A stretch of DNA of 64,000 bases from NCBI GenBank assembly GCA_017519405.1, contig JAFWSH010000003.1:1-64000 (forward strand), read 5' to 3'. Positions 33,101 to 42,305 of the stretch are shown here, piece after piece (within the stretch, counting starts at the first letter, position 1; the number at the start of each line of letters is the position of its first letter). Both the position numbers and the translations under genes were made by a program. The notes beneath the pieces were generated by a model. That model saw only the letters and a list, made by a program, of their open reading frames with translations. It was not told the origin of the DNA and did no database searches. The stretch comes from Clostridia bacterium (GTDB lineage: Bacteria > Bacillota > Clostridia > Christensenellales > Aristaeellaceae).

Positions 33101-35968
33101 TTACTGAGCCTTGCTCTTCTTCCGGTAGTTCAGCCAGATCAGGACAGCGCCGGCCAGGATCAGGCTGATGACCACGGCGTCCACCACGTAGAAGAGGGCC
33201 TTCCAGGGGGTGGTCTCGGCGCCCTTGTGTTCCTCGTCGTAGATCCAGCTGTTGGCGGTGGTGAAGAGGATGTTCTTGGCTGCGGTGCGCATGTACTGCA
33301 CGTTGGAGGCGGCGGTGCGGTCGGTGACCTGGTTGGGGCCGCCGGCATAGGTGGAGAGCATAGCGTCCACGCCGTTGGCCAGGGCGATGTCCGCGTTCAT
33401 GAAGCCATGGCCGTTGTTGCGGAAGAAGTCGCTGACAATGAAGCCGCGGAAGCCCCACTCGCCACGGAGAATGTCGTTGTTCAGGGCGCTGAGCTCGCCC
33501 ACCCACTTGTTACCCAGGAAGGCCCAGGACTCCATGATGCCGTTTGCCCCGTAGCGCTTCACGGCGATTTCGAAGGGCTTGAGGTAGATCTCCCGCATGG
33601 ACTGCTCCGTGGCCCAGGCGCAGACCATCTTACCGTTGGAGTCGTACATGGCGAAGTGCTTCACGGTGGAGTACACGCCCCGGTCCAGGGCGCCGGCCAC
33701 GCCGCAGCCCGCCAGGATGCCGGCCAGGACGCCGTCCTCGGAGAAGTACTCATAGTTCCGGGCGGTGAAGGCGGAGCGGTGGGTGTTCACGGCGGGAGCG
33801 TACCAGCCGGTGGAGCCCATCTCCTTGGCCATCTGGCCCATGGTCTCGCCCCATGCGGTGGCGGCCTCCTTGCTCCAGGTGCAGGCGATGACCACCTCGA
33901 TGGGGAAGCCCAGGGAGCCCGCGCCGGTGAAGTTGTTGTTGATGGCGGCGGGGCCGTCGGAGTCGATGTTCTGCACCTTGCCGATGGACTCGATGGCGGG
34001 GGTCTGGTAACCGGCCAGGGCGCTCATGTTGGCCATCTCATCCACGGTGAGCTGGTCCAGAAGCTGCTCCCAGACGGGGTCGTCGTAGCTCTTGCCCCGC
34101 ACGTCGTAGATGGTCAGCTTGCCGGCGGCGCCGGTGACAGGCATGGCGGCGTCGGGATCGATGAAGGCGGCGGGGTCGTAGTTGCTGTTCAGGTGGTAGC
34201 CGGCGATGTACTGCTCCGGCATGTCGGTGTTGGCGGGGGCGGCGGTGGCGGCCTCATAGTTGGCGAAGTGGTCCGCCCGGGAGAGGTACACCACGTCGCC
34301 CTGGGCGTCCTGCAGGCGGTTCATGGCGGCCGTCTTGTCGGAGGCCCGGGGATTTCCCTCGCCGTAGGCCACGGTTTTCTCTTGGCTGTAAACCCGGCTG
34401 TCCAGCACGTTGTGGGAGTTGTTGTTGATGGACAGGACGTAGTCGCCCTGCTCCAGCACATAGCATCCCAGGCCCTTCTCGTCGTAGGAGGCCATCTCCT
34501 CGTTCAGGAAGGTGAAGGTGAATTCCTGGGACTCGCCGGGGGCCAGGATGCGGGTCTTCTCAAAGTCCAGCAGGTTGGCGGAGGCCTTCTCGATGCCGCC
34601 GTTTGTGTAGGGCGGGTTGTAGAAGACCTGCACGGTGTCCCGGCCTGCCACGGCGCCGGTGTTGGTGACGGTGACTGTGAAGCTGATCTCATCGCCCTTC
34701 ACCGCCAGGTCGCTCATGCGCTGGCTGAAGCTGGTGTAGGACAGGCCGTAGCCGAAGGGATACTGCACCACCTTGTCGTAGTCGATGATGCCCTCCGCCG
34801 CAGCGGTCTCATAGAACTTGTAGCCCACATAGATGTTCTCGTTGTAGTTCATGAAGGAGGGGGCGTACTGGGTGGGCACGCCGGCGTTCATGCCGTCCAC
34901 GGTCATGTGGGTCATGTTGGTGTAATCGGTCTTCTCGGCGTTGTAATAGTAGGGTGCCTGGTCGATCTCATACACGAAGGTGTCGTTGGTGCGGCCGGAG
35001 GGGTTCACCGTGCCGTTCAGGATCTTGCCCAGGGCGTTGAAGCCCACGTTGCCCGGGCCCGGGGCCCAGATGACCGCCTTAATCCGGGGGTAGTCGTTCA
35101 CCCAGCCCATCTCCATGGCGTAGGCGGAGTTGAGCACCACGATGACCTGGCTGGAGTTTTCGCAGGCCAGGGCCACCATGTCCCGCTCGGTGCGGGAGAG
35201 CTGCAGGTAGTGCTCCCCGGGCTGGAAGTCGTTATATTCCGTGGAGTTGTTGGTGTAGGTGGCCCGGGTCATGTCCTGGGGAATGTCGTTGTGCCCCTCG
35301 CCGGCATAGCGGGAGATCACGATGACGCCGGTTTCGGAGAAGGCCTTGGCGCCGCTGAGCAGGCTCTCCGGATAGGTGGAGGCCGGGGGCTCGGGCAGGT
35401 CCCACTTCTGCTTGGCCTCGATGTTCATAGCGCCGCGGCTGGCGCAGTAGGCGGTGTAGAAGTCCAGCAGCTCGCCGTTCACCTGGTAGCCCGCGTTCTC
35501 CAGACCCTGACGCAGGGAGACCACCGGGAACAGGTCGTTGATGCCGCCGGAGCCCGTGCCGCCGTAGGCCGGATTGGAGGCAGCCCAGCCGTACAGGTTC
35601 AGCTTTGTCTGGCCCTGCAGGGGGAGGAAGCCGTCCTTGTTCTCCAGCAGCACGAAGCCCTGGGCGGCCACGTCCTCCGCCACCTCCTCGGCTTTCGCCG
35701 TGGTCTCGGCGCTGACGGAGCCCTTGCCCATGGCCATGCTGATGATGCTGTACATGGGGTTCCAGATGATGCCGTTGACCAGGATCACCAGCGCCAGCAG
35801 CAGGGCCATCACGGTCTCGCCCCGGATCAGGCTCCGCAGGGGTTGCTTCACCTTCCGCACCGCGATGATCACCGCCACGGCCACCAGGATCGCAGCGCCA
35901 ATCCCGATCAGCCAGGGCGTACAGGTTTGCAGAACACCGAGGACGTCCGACCAGTCGACTTTCAGCAT
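33101..35968 (-). CDS. membrane-anchored glycoside hydrolase family 3, domain-permuted
   Basis: 955 residues. Two membrane helices open the protein (~17-37 and ~52-70), and a third closes it (~925-945, ahead of a basic RKKSK tail). Between them the GH3 domains appear in permuted order. The (alpha/beta)6 C-domain comes first (~90-390: AAQGFVLLENKDGFLPL, YAGEGHNDIPQDM, IWAPGPGNVGFNALGKIL, YPFGYGLSYTSF). An Fn3-like domain follows (~400-500, VTVTNTGAVAGRDTVQVFY). The TIM-barrel catalytic domain is last (~610-900: IDSDGPAAINNNFTG, STVKHFAMYDSNGK, and GFIVSDFF with nucleophile Asp847). A beta-glucosidase-type activity facing outside is inferred. GAGGAGG precedes ATG 35968. It diverges from a TetR gene. 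Confidence 0.9.
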   Translation of the reverse strand: MLKVDWSDVLGVLQTCTPWLIGIGAAILVAVAVIIAVRKVKQPLRSLIRGETVMALLLALVILVNGIIWNPMYSIISMAMGKGSVSAETTAKAEEVAEDVAAQGFVLLENKDGFLPLQGQTKLNLYGWAASNPAYGGTGSGGINDLFPVVSLRQGLENAGYQVNGELLDFYTAYCASRGAMNIEAKQKWDLPEPPASTYPESLLSGAKAFSETGVIVISRYAGEGHNDIPQDMTRATYTNNSTEYNDFQPGEHYLQLSRTERDMVALACENSSQVIVVLNSAYAMEMGWVNDYPRIKAVIWAPGPGNVGFNALGKILNGTVNPSGRTNDTFVYEIDQAPYYYNAEKTDYTNMTHMTVDGMNAGVPTQYAPSFMNYNENIYVGYKFYETAAAEGIIDYDKVVQYPFGYGLSYTSFSQRMSDLAVKGDEISFTVTVTNTGAVAGRDTVQVFYNPPYTNGGIEKASANLLDFEKTRILAPGESQEFTFTFLNEEMASYDEKGLGCYVLEQGDYVLSINNNSHNVLDSRVYSQEKTVAYGEGNPRASDKTAAMNRLQDAQGDVVYLSRADHFANYEAATAAPANTDMPEQYIAGYHLNSNYDPAAFIDPDAAMPVTGAAGKLTIYDVRGKSYDDPVWEQLLDQLTVDEMANMSALAGYQTPAIESIGKVQNIDSDGPAAINNNFTGAGSLGFPIEVVIACTWSKEAATAWGETMGQMAKEMGSTGWYAPAVNTHRSAFTARNYEYFSEDGVLAGILAGCGVAGALDRGVYSTVKHFAMYDSNGKMVCAWATEQSMREIYLKPFEIAVKRYGANGIMESWAFLGNKWVGELSALNNDILRGEWGFRGFIVSDFFRNNGHGFMNADIALANGVDAMLSTYAGGPNQVTDRTAASNVQYMRTAAKNILFTTANSWIYDEEHKGAETTPWKALFYVVDAVVISLILAGAVLIWLNYRKKSKAQ

Positions 35969-36199
35969 GGGAATCCTCCTCTTCTTCCGGATGTTCCTTG
36001 ACATATCCGATTTGCTTCTCCACAGTGTACTGTTTCTTGACACTGTGTCTGTAAATAATATGCCAAAGAGAACCCGGAAAAACAATGTCACTCTTCGAAA
36101 AAGGGAACGGTTCTTGACACATTGGGAAAAGTGTCATAGACTTTGGATAGTCATTGACATATTGTATAGAAAAAGTGTTTATGGAAGGAGATGACAACT
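35969..36199. promoter_or_regulatory. divergent control region with repeated TTGACA/TGACAC motifs
   Basis: The stretch is markedly A+T-richer than its surroundings. TTGACA occurs four times on the plus strand (35998, 36037, 36114, 36154). Palindromes are GACAC-T-GTGTC (36039-36049) and TGACAC-N10-GTGTCA (36115-36136), with ACAGT-GT-ACTGT at about 36022-36033. TTGACA-17-TAGACT (36114-36142) and TTTGGA-17-TATAGA (36142-36170) are candidate promoters for the TetR gene. The dyads are likely operators of that regulator. Confidence 0.65.
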
Positions 36200-36847
36200 G
36201 TGTCCACCACACCGCGCAAGACAGACCGGCGGACGCTCTACACCCGGCGGGTGATCAAGGACGCGCTGCTGGAGCTGCTGGGGCAGGAGCCCTACAATAA
36301 GCTCAACGTCACCATGATCTGCAAGGGGGCGGAGATCACCCGGGCCACCTTCTATCTGCACTACAGCGGCCTGGACGAGGTGCTGGACGAGGTGATCGGC
36401 GAGGCGCTGGAGCTGGCGGAGGAGGCGGGGGATCCGTCGGACTACGAGGCTCGGGTGCAGCGGCTGATGCGGGTGCTCAGCGGAGGACCCCAGGCGCTGC
36501 GGGGGAACGAGCAGCTCCTGCCCCCCTGTCAGCGCATCGCAGATCCGGCCAAATACCGGGCTCTGTTCATGGACGACTCCCTGTCCTACTATGTGATCCG
36601 GCGGATCTACCTGGCGGAGCGGGACAGCGCGGTGCCGTGGATCGCGCGCCAATCCGGGGTCCGGGAGGAGGACGCGGATCGGCTGTTCATGCTGATGATC
36701 TATGGCCTGTATTATGTCAACCGCAGCATGAAATGGGAGAAGAATGAAGACTGGTACCGGATGCAGTATCTTGTGCATCATATGTTCTGGGCGGGACTGC
36801 AGGGGATAGCCGTCCTGCCGGAAACGGGACGGGATCCGAAAACCTGA
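36200..36847 (+). CDS. TetR/AcrR-family transcriptional regulator
   Basis: 215 residues from GTG 36200. The N-terminal helix-turn-helix is RRVIKDALLELLGQEPYNKL followed by NVTMICKGAEITRATFYLHY and the usual post-HTH Tyr. The C-terminal ~140 residues are a divergent ligand or dimerisation domain with a TetR_C-like RLFMLMIYGLYYVNRSMKW. AAGGAG directly abuts an ATG at 36191 but sits 9 nt before the GTG, so GTG is preferred. It diverges from the GH3 gene and probably controls both itself and that gene through the dyads between them. Confidence 0.85.
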   Translation: MSTTPRKTDRRTLYTRRVIKDALLELLGQEPYNKLNVTMICKGAEITRATFYLHYSGLDEVLDEVIGEALELAEEAGDPSDYEARVQRLMRVLSGGPQALRGNEQLLPPCQRIADPAKYRALFMDDSLSYYVIRRIYLAERDSAVPWIARQSGVREEDADRLFMLMIYGLYYVNRSMKWEKNEDWYRMQYLVHHMFWAGLQGIAVLPETGRDPKT

Positions 36848-36914
36848 AACAGACGACCCGGCCGGGGCCTTTCCCGGCAGATAACGGACCTTATAAAAGC
36901 GGGAGGTGGTATGG

Positions 36915-38141
36915 ATGGGCCAGATGATTATCCATGTGGACATGGATGCCTTTTACGCCTCCGTGGAAATGCGGGACAATCCGCTGCTGCGGGGCAAACC
37001 GCTGATCATCGGCTCCCTGCCGCAGGAGCGGGGCGTGGTGGCCACCTGCAGCTACGAGGCCCGGAGATTCGGCGTGCACTCCGCCATGAATATCAAGGAG
37101 GCCTACCGGCTGTGTCCCGGCGGGATTTATATGCACCCCAACTTCGACAAATACCGGCAGGTGTCCGGGCAGCTGCATGCCATCTGGAATGAATATGCCG
37201 CCGCTGCGGAGACCATCGCGCTGGACGAGGCTTACCTGGACGTGACGGAGCGGGCCGGCAGCTGGGAAGGTGCATGTGAGATCGCCCGGACCATCAAGTG
37301 CCGCACCCTGGAGGAGGTGGGACTCACATGCTCCATCGGCGTGGCGTACTCCAAGACAGCGGCCAAGACAGCCAGCGAGGAGAAGAAGCCCGATGGGTAT
37401 TTTGAGATCCCCACCCCCCAGGCCTTTGTGGATCTGATCCTGGACCGGGACGTGCGGGTGCTGTACACCGTGGGGGAGAAGACCGCAGAAAAGCTGCACA
37501 GCGTGGGGATCCGCACCGTGCGCGACCTCCAGGCCCGGTCGGATGAGGTGGTCCGGATGATGGGCCGGCAGGGGGAATGGATTGTCCGGGTGGCCTTCGG
37601 GGAGGATGAGCGCCCGGTGACCGCCTATCGGCCGGAGGACGCCAAGTCCATCAGCCGGGAGCTCACATTCCAGGAAGATGTGGAGGATGTGGAATTTCTG
37701 AAGGACGTGCTTCTGCTGCTGTCCATGAGCGTGGAGCGGCGGGCAGCCCGGGTGGGCTTGTACGGCGAGGGCGTCACCCTCAAAATCACCTACGGGGACA
37801 TGAAGAACGTGACGCGCTCCCGGCTGATTCCCACCACCCGCTCCGCGGCAAGAATCTGGTCCGAATCCGTACAGATGCTGGCTCAGCTGCAGGGACGGCC
37901 TGTCCGGCTGATCGGCACCGGCATCTACCGCCTCTCGGGGGAGAATGGCCGCCAGATCTGCCTGGAAGACCTGCTGCCGGAGACCATGCAGCAGGAGACG
38001 GAGATGCTCCGGGCGGGGCTGGAGGACCTGCAGCGGCGCTACGGGCTGGATTTTGCCGGCAATCTGGACAAGATCTTCCATGGCGAGACCCTCTACAGGA
38101 CCGTGGAGTACATGCGCAGGCACAGGCCCGGGAGGAGCTGA
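36915..38141 (+). CDS. dinB: Y-family DNA polymerase IV
   Basis: 408 residues. The catalytic palm carries IIHVDMDAFYASVEMRDNP (metal Asp residues) and AETIALDEAYLDVT (second acidic pair), then CSIGVAYSKTAAKTASEEKK. The thumb has a helix-hairpin-helix near TVGEKTAEKLHSVGIRTV. The little-finger domain starts at ~240 (SISRELTFQEDVEDVEFLKD). It performs translesion synthesis. No beta-clamp motif is obvious at the C-terminus. ATG 36915 lies 6 nt after GGGAGGTGG. No LexA box was seen upstream. Confidence 0.93.
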   Translation: MGQMIIHVDMDAFYASVEMRDNPLLRGKPLIIGSLPQERGVVATCSYEARRFGVHSAMNIKEAYRLCPGGIYMHPNFDKYRQVSGQLHAIWNEYAAAAETIALDEAYLDVTERAGSWEGACEIARTIKCRTLEEVGLTCSIGVAYSKTAAKTASEEKKPDGYFEIPTPQAFVDLILDRDVRVLYTVGEKTAEKLHSVGIRTVRDLQARSDEVVRMMGRQGEWIVRVAFGEDERPVTAYRPEDAKSISRELTFQEDVEDVEFLKDVLLLLSMSVERRAARVGLYGEGVTLKITYGDMKNVTRSRLIPTTRSAARIWSESVQMLAQLQGRPVRLIGTGIYRLSGENGRQICLEDLLPETMQQETEMLRAGLEDLQRRYGLDFAGNLDKIFHGETLYRTVEYMRRHRPGRS

Positions 38142-38164
38142 GCCTGCTTCGGCCCCGTCGGCGC

Positions 38165-38202
38165 AAAAAAACGACCCTGACCTCTCATCAAGGTCAGGGT
38201 CG
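38165..38202 (-). terminator. intrinsic terminator of tRNA-Leu
   Basis: A perfect 11-bp stem CGACCCTGACC/GGTCAGGGTCG is followed on the minus strand by seven T. The same stem may help stop dinB on the other strand. Confidence 0.9.
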
Positions 38203-38210
38203 GCTGGAAG

Positions 38211-38292
38211 TGCGGCCGACGGGACTTGAACCCGAACCCATTGCTGGACACGCCCCTCAAACGTGCGCGTATGCCAATTCCGCCACAGCCGC
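38211..38292 (-). tRNA. tRNA-Leu (anticodon GAG)
   Basis: The acceptor GCGGCTG pairs with CGGCCGC. The D-arm GCGGAATTGGCATACGC and an anticodon stem CACGT/GCGTG around loop TTGAGGG give anticodon GAG, read on the minus strand. A variable arm and GGTTCAAGTCC-type T-arm follow. The discriminator is A, and CCA is not encoded. Confidence 0.93.
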
Positions 38293-38311
38293 ATATTCAC
38301 ACAGCGTTGCC

Positions 38312-38340
38312 ATTATATAAGTCAACGCGCGGTTTGTCAA
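38312..38340 (-). promoter_or_regulatory. consensus promoter of tRNA-Leu
   Basis: Minus-strand TTGACA (38340-38335), exactly 17 nt, TATAAT (38317-38312): a full sigma-A consensus, fitting a strong stable-RNA gene. Confidence 0.9.
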
Positions 38341-38414
38341 GCGTTTTGACGGAATTTTGCCGAAAGTGGGGCGCAGCCGGCATGGAAACCATAACAATCT
38401 CCGGCCCGGGCGCG

Positions 38415-41153
38415 CTATTCGATGACCGCTACGCTGCCCATCATCCCCACATCCTTGCGGACGACGATCTTGCGGTCGATCCGCCGGCGCAGCTCCTCCA
38501 CGTGGGAGATGATGCCCACCTGCCGGTGGCTGTCGGAGAGGCTCTGCAGCACTGAGATGGCGCCGTTCAGGGCAGCCTCATCCAGGGTGCCGAAGCCCTC
38601 GTCAATGAACAGGGTGTCCAGCTGGACGCCCCCGGCGGTGGCCTGGATTTCATCGGAGAAGCCCAGGGCCAGGGCCAGGGAAGCCAGAAATGACTCGCCG
38701 CCGGAGAGGGTCTTTACGCTGCGCCGCGTGCCGTTCCAGCTGTCCACCACATCCAGGGCCAGGCTGGTGTTGGTGTTGCCGTGCTGCTCCTCGGAGCGGG
38801 CAAAGGTATACTGTTCGTCGCTCATGCGGCGGAGCCGGAGGTTGGCCCGCTGGAGGATCCGGTCGAAGAAGTGCTGCTGCACAAAGGCCTCCAGGGTGAT
38901 TTTTTTGGTGCTGATCTGACCGTTGGCGGTGGCGTTCAGCGCCTCCATCCACCTGTAGCGGGCGTCGATGCCCTCCAGGGTCCGGTATGCGTCGGTGAGC
39001 TTCGCCTGCACGTCAGTATTGGCGTTGCAGCGGGCGTGCAGTGCCTTGACGGCTTCGTCTGTCTCCTGCCAGGCCTGCCGGGCGGCGCTGCGCTTTTCCT
39101 GCGCCTCGTCAACGGTGGTGTCGGGCAGTTCACCGAGCTGTTTGTCCAGTGCGGCAATCTCCGCGGCCTTTGCGGCAAGCTGCTTCTCCAGCTCCTGCTG
39201 CCGCTGGGTTCCCGCTGCGATGGTCTTGTCGATGTCGTCAGCCCGGGCTCTGAGGGACTGCTGCTGTGCCAGGGCCTCGTTCCGGGAGGGGAAGGGGAGG
39301 GTGCGGAGGATCTCCGCCTCCTGCCGCTGCGCTGCATCCAGTGCGGCACCGGCCTCAATCATCCGGGCCTGGTCGGCGGTGTGTGTTTCGACGGCTTCCT
39401 GGTGCTGCGTGCGCAGCGCCGGCAGCTCATCCACCAGCTGCTGGCGGCGACTGCAGGAAGCCTGCAGCCGGTGAATCTCACCGTTGACCTCCTGCCAGAG
39501 GGCCCGGGTATGGGCCAGCTCGGCGTGCAGGGCATCCGCGTCCTGCCCCGGGAGAAGCTCGGCCAGCGCCGCATGGAGGCGCTCCGCCAGCGCATCGCAC
39601 CGGGTCTTGTCCTCGCTGGCCTTCCGGAAGGCTGTCTCCTGCCGCTGCCGTTTCTGCTCCGCGGCCCTGCCGGCGCTCTCCAGCTGGGCCTCGCTGGGCT
39701 CCTCGCCGGTCAGAACGGCCGGGGCGGGGTGGCAGGTGGAGCCGCAGACGGGACAGGCCTTGCCCTCCACCAGGTCCTGGGCGATCAGTGCCGCCTTGCC
39801 CCGCAGGTGGGCATCGCGCATTTCCTTCTCTGTCGTCAGGGCATGCAGGTATTCCTGCTGTGCCTGCAGATACAGGGCGCTGCTTTCCGCCGACTGCTGC
39901 CGCAGTTTGATCATGTCGTCGGCGTCCTCGACCGCCTTGCGCAAGGCATCGCCACGCTGCCGGAGCCGTTCCAGCTCCTGCTGGGCTTCCAACTGCAGAT
40001 CCAGGTCCCCTTCCCGCTGACTGATCTCAGCCTCGGCCGCGCCGATGCGCGCCTGCAGGTCGTCAGCGGCTGCCTTTTTCTCCCGGACGCTCCGGCTGAG
40101 CTGATCCCTGAGGCGTTCCGACTGGGCGATGCGTGTCCGCAGCGCTTCCAGCTGATCAAACCGTGGCAGCAGGCTGTCGATCTTCGCGGCTTCCTCCCGA
40201 TACTTTAGCGCCTTGGGTGCCTCCGCCTTGGCCTGGGTGAGCTGCACACCCGCCTGCTCCAGGGCGGCGGAGAGACGGTCCTTCGCATCCTCTGCCACCT
40301 GCTTTTGCTGCAGCGTGTCGACCCGCTGACGGGCGAATGTCAGCAGGCTGTCGGCCGCGGCCAGCGCCTCATGCTGTATATCTCTCCGCTGCTCAAGCTC
40401 CGCCAGGGCGGCCTTGTCCCGTGCGATGACGGTGCGCAGGGCCTGGAGTACCTCCTCCGGCGTGAGGCTGTGGGTCTTGAGCAGCGGCTCGGTCTGTGCC
40501 AGCTCCTCGCAGCCCTCCATCCGGATCGCGGACTCGTGCACCTGGATTTGCTGCAGCACCGAATCCCGCCGGGCCTTGATTTCCCGCACGTCGTCCTTGA
40601 TGCGATTCTGAAGCTGACGATAGAAGTCGGTGTTCAGGATCTGCCGCAGGATGTCCTGGCGGTCGGCAGTGGAGGCGTGGAGGACCCGGTCAAAATCCCC
40701 CTGGGCAATCATGATCACCTGCTTGAACTGCTCGGCGTTCAGCCCCAGCGCCTCGGTGACGGCGTCTCTGGCCTCCTCGATGCGGGTGATCTGCCTGCCG
40801 TCGGGCAGCGTCAGCAGAACGGAAGCCGCCACTTGCCGGGTTCCGGTGCCCCGGCGCTTCAGCACCTCCTGGGAGGGCTTGCGCAGAATGCTCCATTCCT
40901 TTCCCTGGTGCAGGAAGTGCAGCTCCACCTCCGTCTCGGTCTCAGGCGATGCATACTTGGAGCGGTGCTCGCTGCCGGGGGCGGCCTTCTCGTCATAGAG
41001 GGCGTAGGCGATGGCGTCAAAGATGGTGCTCTTCCCGGCGCCCGTGTCGCCGCAGACCAGGTAAAGCCCGGCACCGTCCAGCTTCCGGAAGTCGATCTCC
41101 TGTACGCCGGCATAGGGACCAAAGGCTTGCATCCGAAGATAAACCGGCTTCAT
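38415..41153 (-). CDS. sbcC: SbcC-type SMC-like exonuclease subunit
   Basis: 912 residues. Walker A GDTGAGKST (~35) follows the opening MKPVYLRMQAFGPYAGVQEI. Long coiled coils run on both sides of a zinc hook KACPVCGSTCHP near residue 465. The C-terminal lobe carries the ABC signature LSGGESFLASLALALGFSD and Walker B LDTLFIDEGFGTLDE. With SbcD it forms the SbcCD (Mre11-Rad50-like) nuclease that cuts hairpins and blocked DNA ends. Its ATG overlaps the sbcD stop by 4 nt. Confidence 0.94.
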   Translation of the reverse strand: MKPVYLRMQAFGPYAGVQEIDFRKLDGAGLYLVCGDTGAGKSTIFDAIAYALYDEKAAPGSEHRSKYASPETETEVELHFLHQGKEWSILRKPSQEVLKRRGTGTRQVAASVLLTLPDGRQITRIEEARDAVTEALGLNAEQFKQVIMIAQGDFDRVLHASTADRQDILRQILNTDFYRQLQNRIKDDVREIKARRDSVLQQIQVHESAIRMEGCEELAQTEPLLKTHSLTPEEVLQALRTVIARDKAALAELEQRRDIQHEALAAADSLLTFARQRVDTLQQKQVAEDAKDRLSAALEQAGVQLTQAKAEAPKALKYREEAAKIDSLLPRFDQLEALRTRIAQSERLRDQLSRSVREKKAAADDLQARIGAAEAEISQREGDLDLQLEAQQELERLRQRGDALRKAVEDADDMIKLRQQSAESSALYLQAQQEYLHALTTEKEMRDAHLRGKAALIAQDLVEGKACPVCGSTCHPAPAVLTGEEPSEAQLESAGRAAEQKRQRQETAFRKASEDKTRCDALAERLHAALAELLPGQDADALHAELAHTRALWQEVNGEIHRLQASCSRRQQLVDELPALRTQHQEAVETHTADQARMIEAGAALDAAQRQEAEILRTLPFPSRNEALAQQQSLRARADDIDKTIAAGTQRQQELEKQLAAKAAEIAALDKQLGELPDTTVDEAQEKRSAARQAWQETDEAVKALHARCNANTDVQAKLTDAYRTLEGIDARYRWMEALNATANGQISTKKITLEAFVQQHFFDRILQRANLRLRRMSDEQYTFARSEEQHGNTNTSLALDVVDSWNGTRRSVKTLSGGESFLASLALALGFSDEIQATAGGVQLDTLFIDEGFGTLDEAALNGAISVLQSLSDSHRQVGIISHVEELRRRIDRKIVVRKDVGMMGSVAVIE

Positions 41154-42292
41154 ACCCCATCCCCCCTCAGGTCGTCGATCAGCTGCTGCAGATAGGCCCG
41201 CTGCTCAGGAGAGAAAGGCCGGCCATACTGCTGGGTGAAGAGATCCTCAAAGGAGGACAGGGGGTCGATGGCCTCTGCGGTGATGGCAGGCAACAGGTCC
41301 GTGCTCTCCTGAGCGCGGGTTTTGCTGTTGCAGTAGCGCACAGAGAGCACATGGGGATACCTGTGCCTGAGCCGGGAGACGGCGTCCGGGGTCTCCTCCT
41401 CATCGGTGATCACAAAGTCCAGGTAGGCGTCCGGATCCATGCCCGGCAGGCCGGCCAGCAGTTCGTCAAAGGCGCCCTCCACCCGGAGCACAGCCCGGGG
41501 TACAGGCAGCGGGATGGTCCGCACTTCCGGGTTCCCGGGGCTGTCCAGGGAGACCACCGTGACGGATTTGTGCTGATGGCACTCGGAGACCGAGTATATG
41601 AGCGGGGTGCCGCAGTAGCGGATCCGGCCTTGGGCGTCCACATTCTGCGGGCCGTGGAGATGGCCCAGGGCCACATAGTCGAAATCAGAAAAAACCTCCG
41701 CATCCACATTGTCCTGGCCACCGATGGAGAGCTCCTCCGAGTCGCAGCGGGCAGCGCCGGTGACAAACAGATGGGCCGCCAGCACATTGCGGGGTGCGGA
41801 GAGATCCAGATGCCGGATCGCCACCCGGAGGGCGGAGGTGTAGTCCGTGACTTCCGCCGCCTCCTCCGGCCAGACACGCCGGACGTCTGTGGGCTTGATG
41901 TAGGGCAGCAGATGAAAGGCCACCTCACCGGCAGCGTCGGAGAGCACCACCCGCTTCACGTTCCCATCGTAGGCGGGGGAGATATAGATCCGGCTGTTCT
42001 CCAGCAGGCCGGCGGCAAAGGCGATGCGCTCGGCGCTGTCGTGGTTGCCGCTGATCATCATCACGGGCAGATCCAGCCGGTGCAGCTGCATCAGAAAAGT
42101 GCTGAGCAGGGCGGTGGCCTCCTCCGGGGGTACGGGACGGTCGTAGATGTCGCCTGCGATCACCACGGCGTCCGGCTGCTCAGCCTGAATGAGCTCCAGG
42201 ATCCGGCCCAGGATCTCCTGCTGCTCTTCCATCCGGGAGTAGCCGTTCAGGCGCTTCCCCAGGTGCAGATCGGAGAGGTGAACAAACTTCAT
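41150..42292 (-). CDS. sbcD: SbcD-type exonuclease subunit
   Basis: 380 residues. The calcineurin-like metallophosphoesterase motifs are MKFVHLSDLHLGKRLNG, VVIAGDIYDRPVPP, MMISGNHDSAERI and VALGHLHGPQ. The C-terminal ~110 residues form the capping and SbcC-binding part. It is preceded by a phosphoribosyltransferase gene 13 nt upstream on the same strand. Confidence 0.94.
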   Translation of the reverse strand: MKFVHLSDLHLGKRLNGYSRMEEQQEILGRILELIQAEQPDAVVIAGDIYDRPVPPEEATALLSTFLMQLHRLDLPVMMISGNHDSAERIAFAAGLLENSRIYISPAYDGNVKRVVLSDAAGEVAFHLLPYIKPTDVRRVWPEEAAEVTDYTSALRVAIRHLDLSAPRNVLAAHLFVTGAARCDSEELSIGGQDNVDAEVFSDFDYVALGHLHGPQNVDAQGRIRYCGTPLIYSVSECHQHKSVTVVSLDSPGNPEVRTIPLPVPRAVLRVEGAFDELLAGLPGMDPDAYLDFVITDEEETPDAVSRLRHRYPHVLSVRYCNSKTRAQESTDLLPAITAEAIDPLSSFEDLFTQQYGRPFSPEQRAYLQQLIDDLRGDGV

Positions 42293-42305
42293 GCCGACCC
42301 TCCGA

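Noticed and set aside
32930-36001. Open frame of 1023 codons on the plus strand
   Set aside because: Complete antisense of the GH3 gene, rich in Gly, Val and His; no domain and no start signal.
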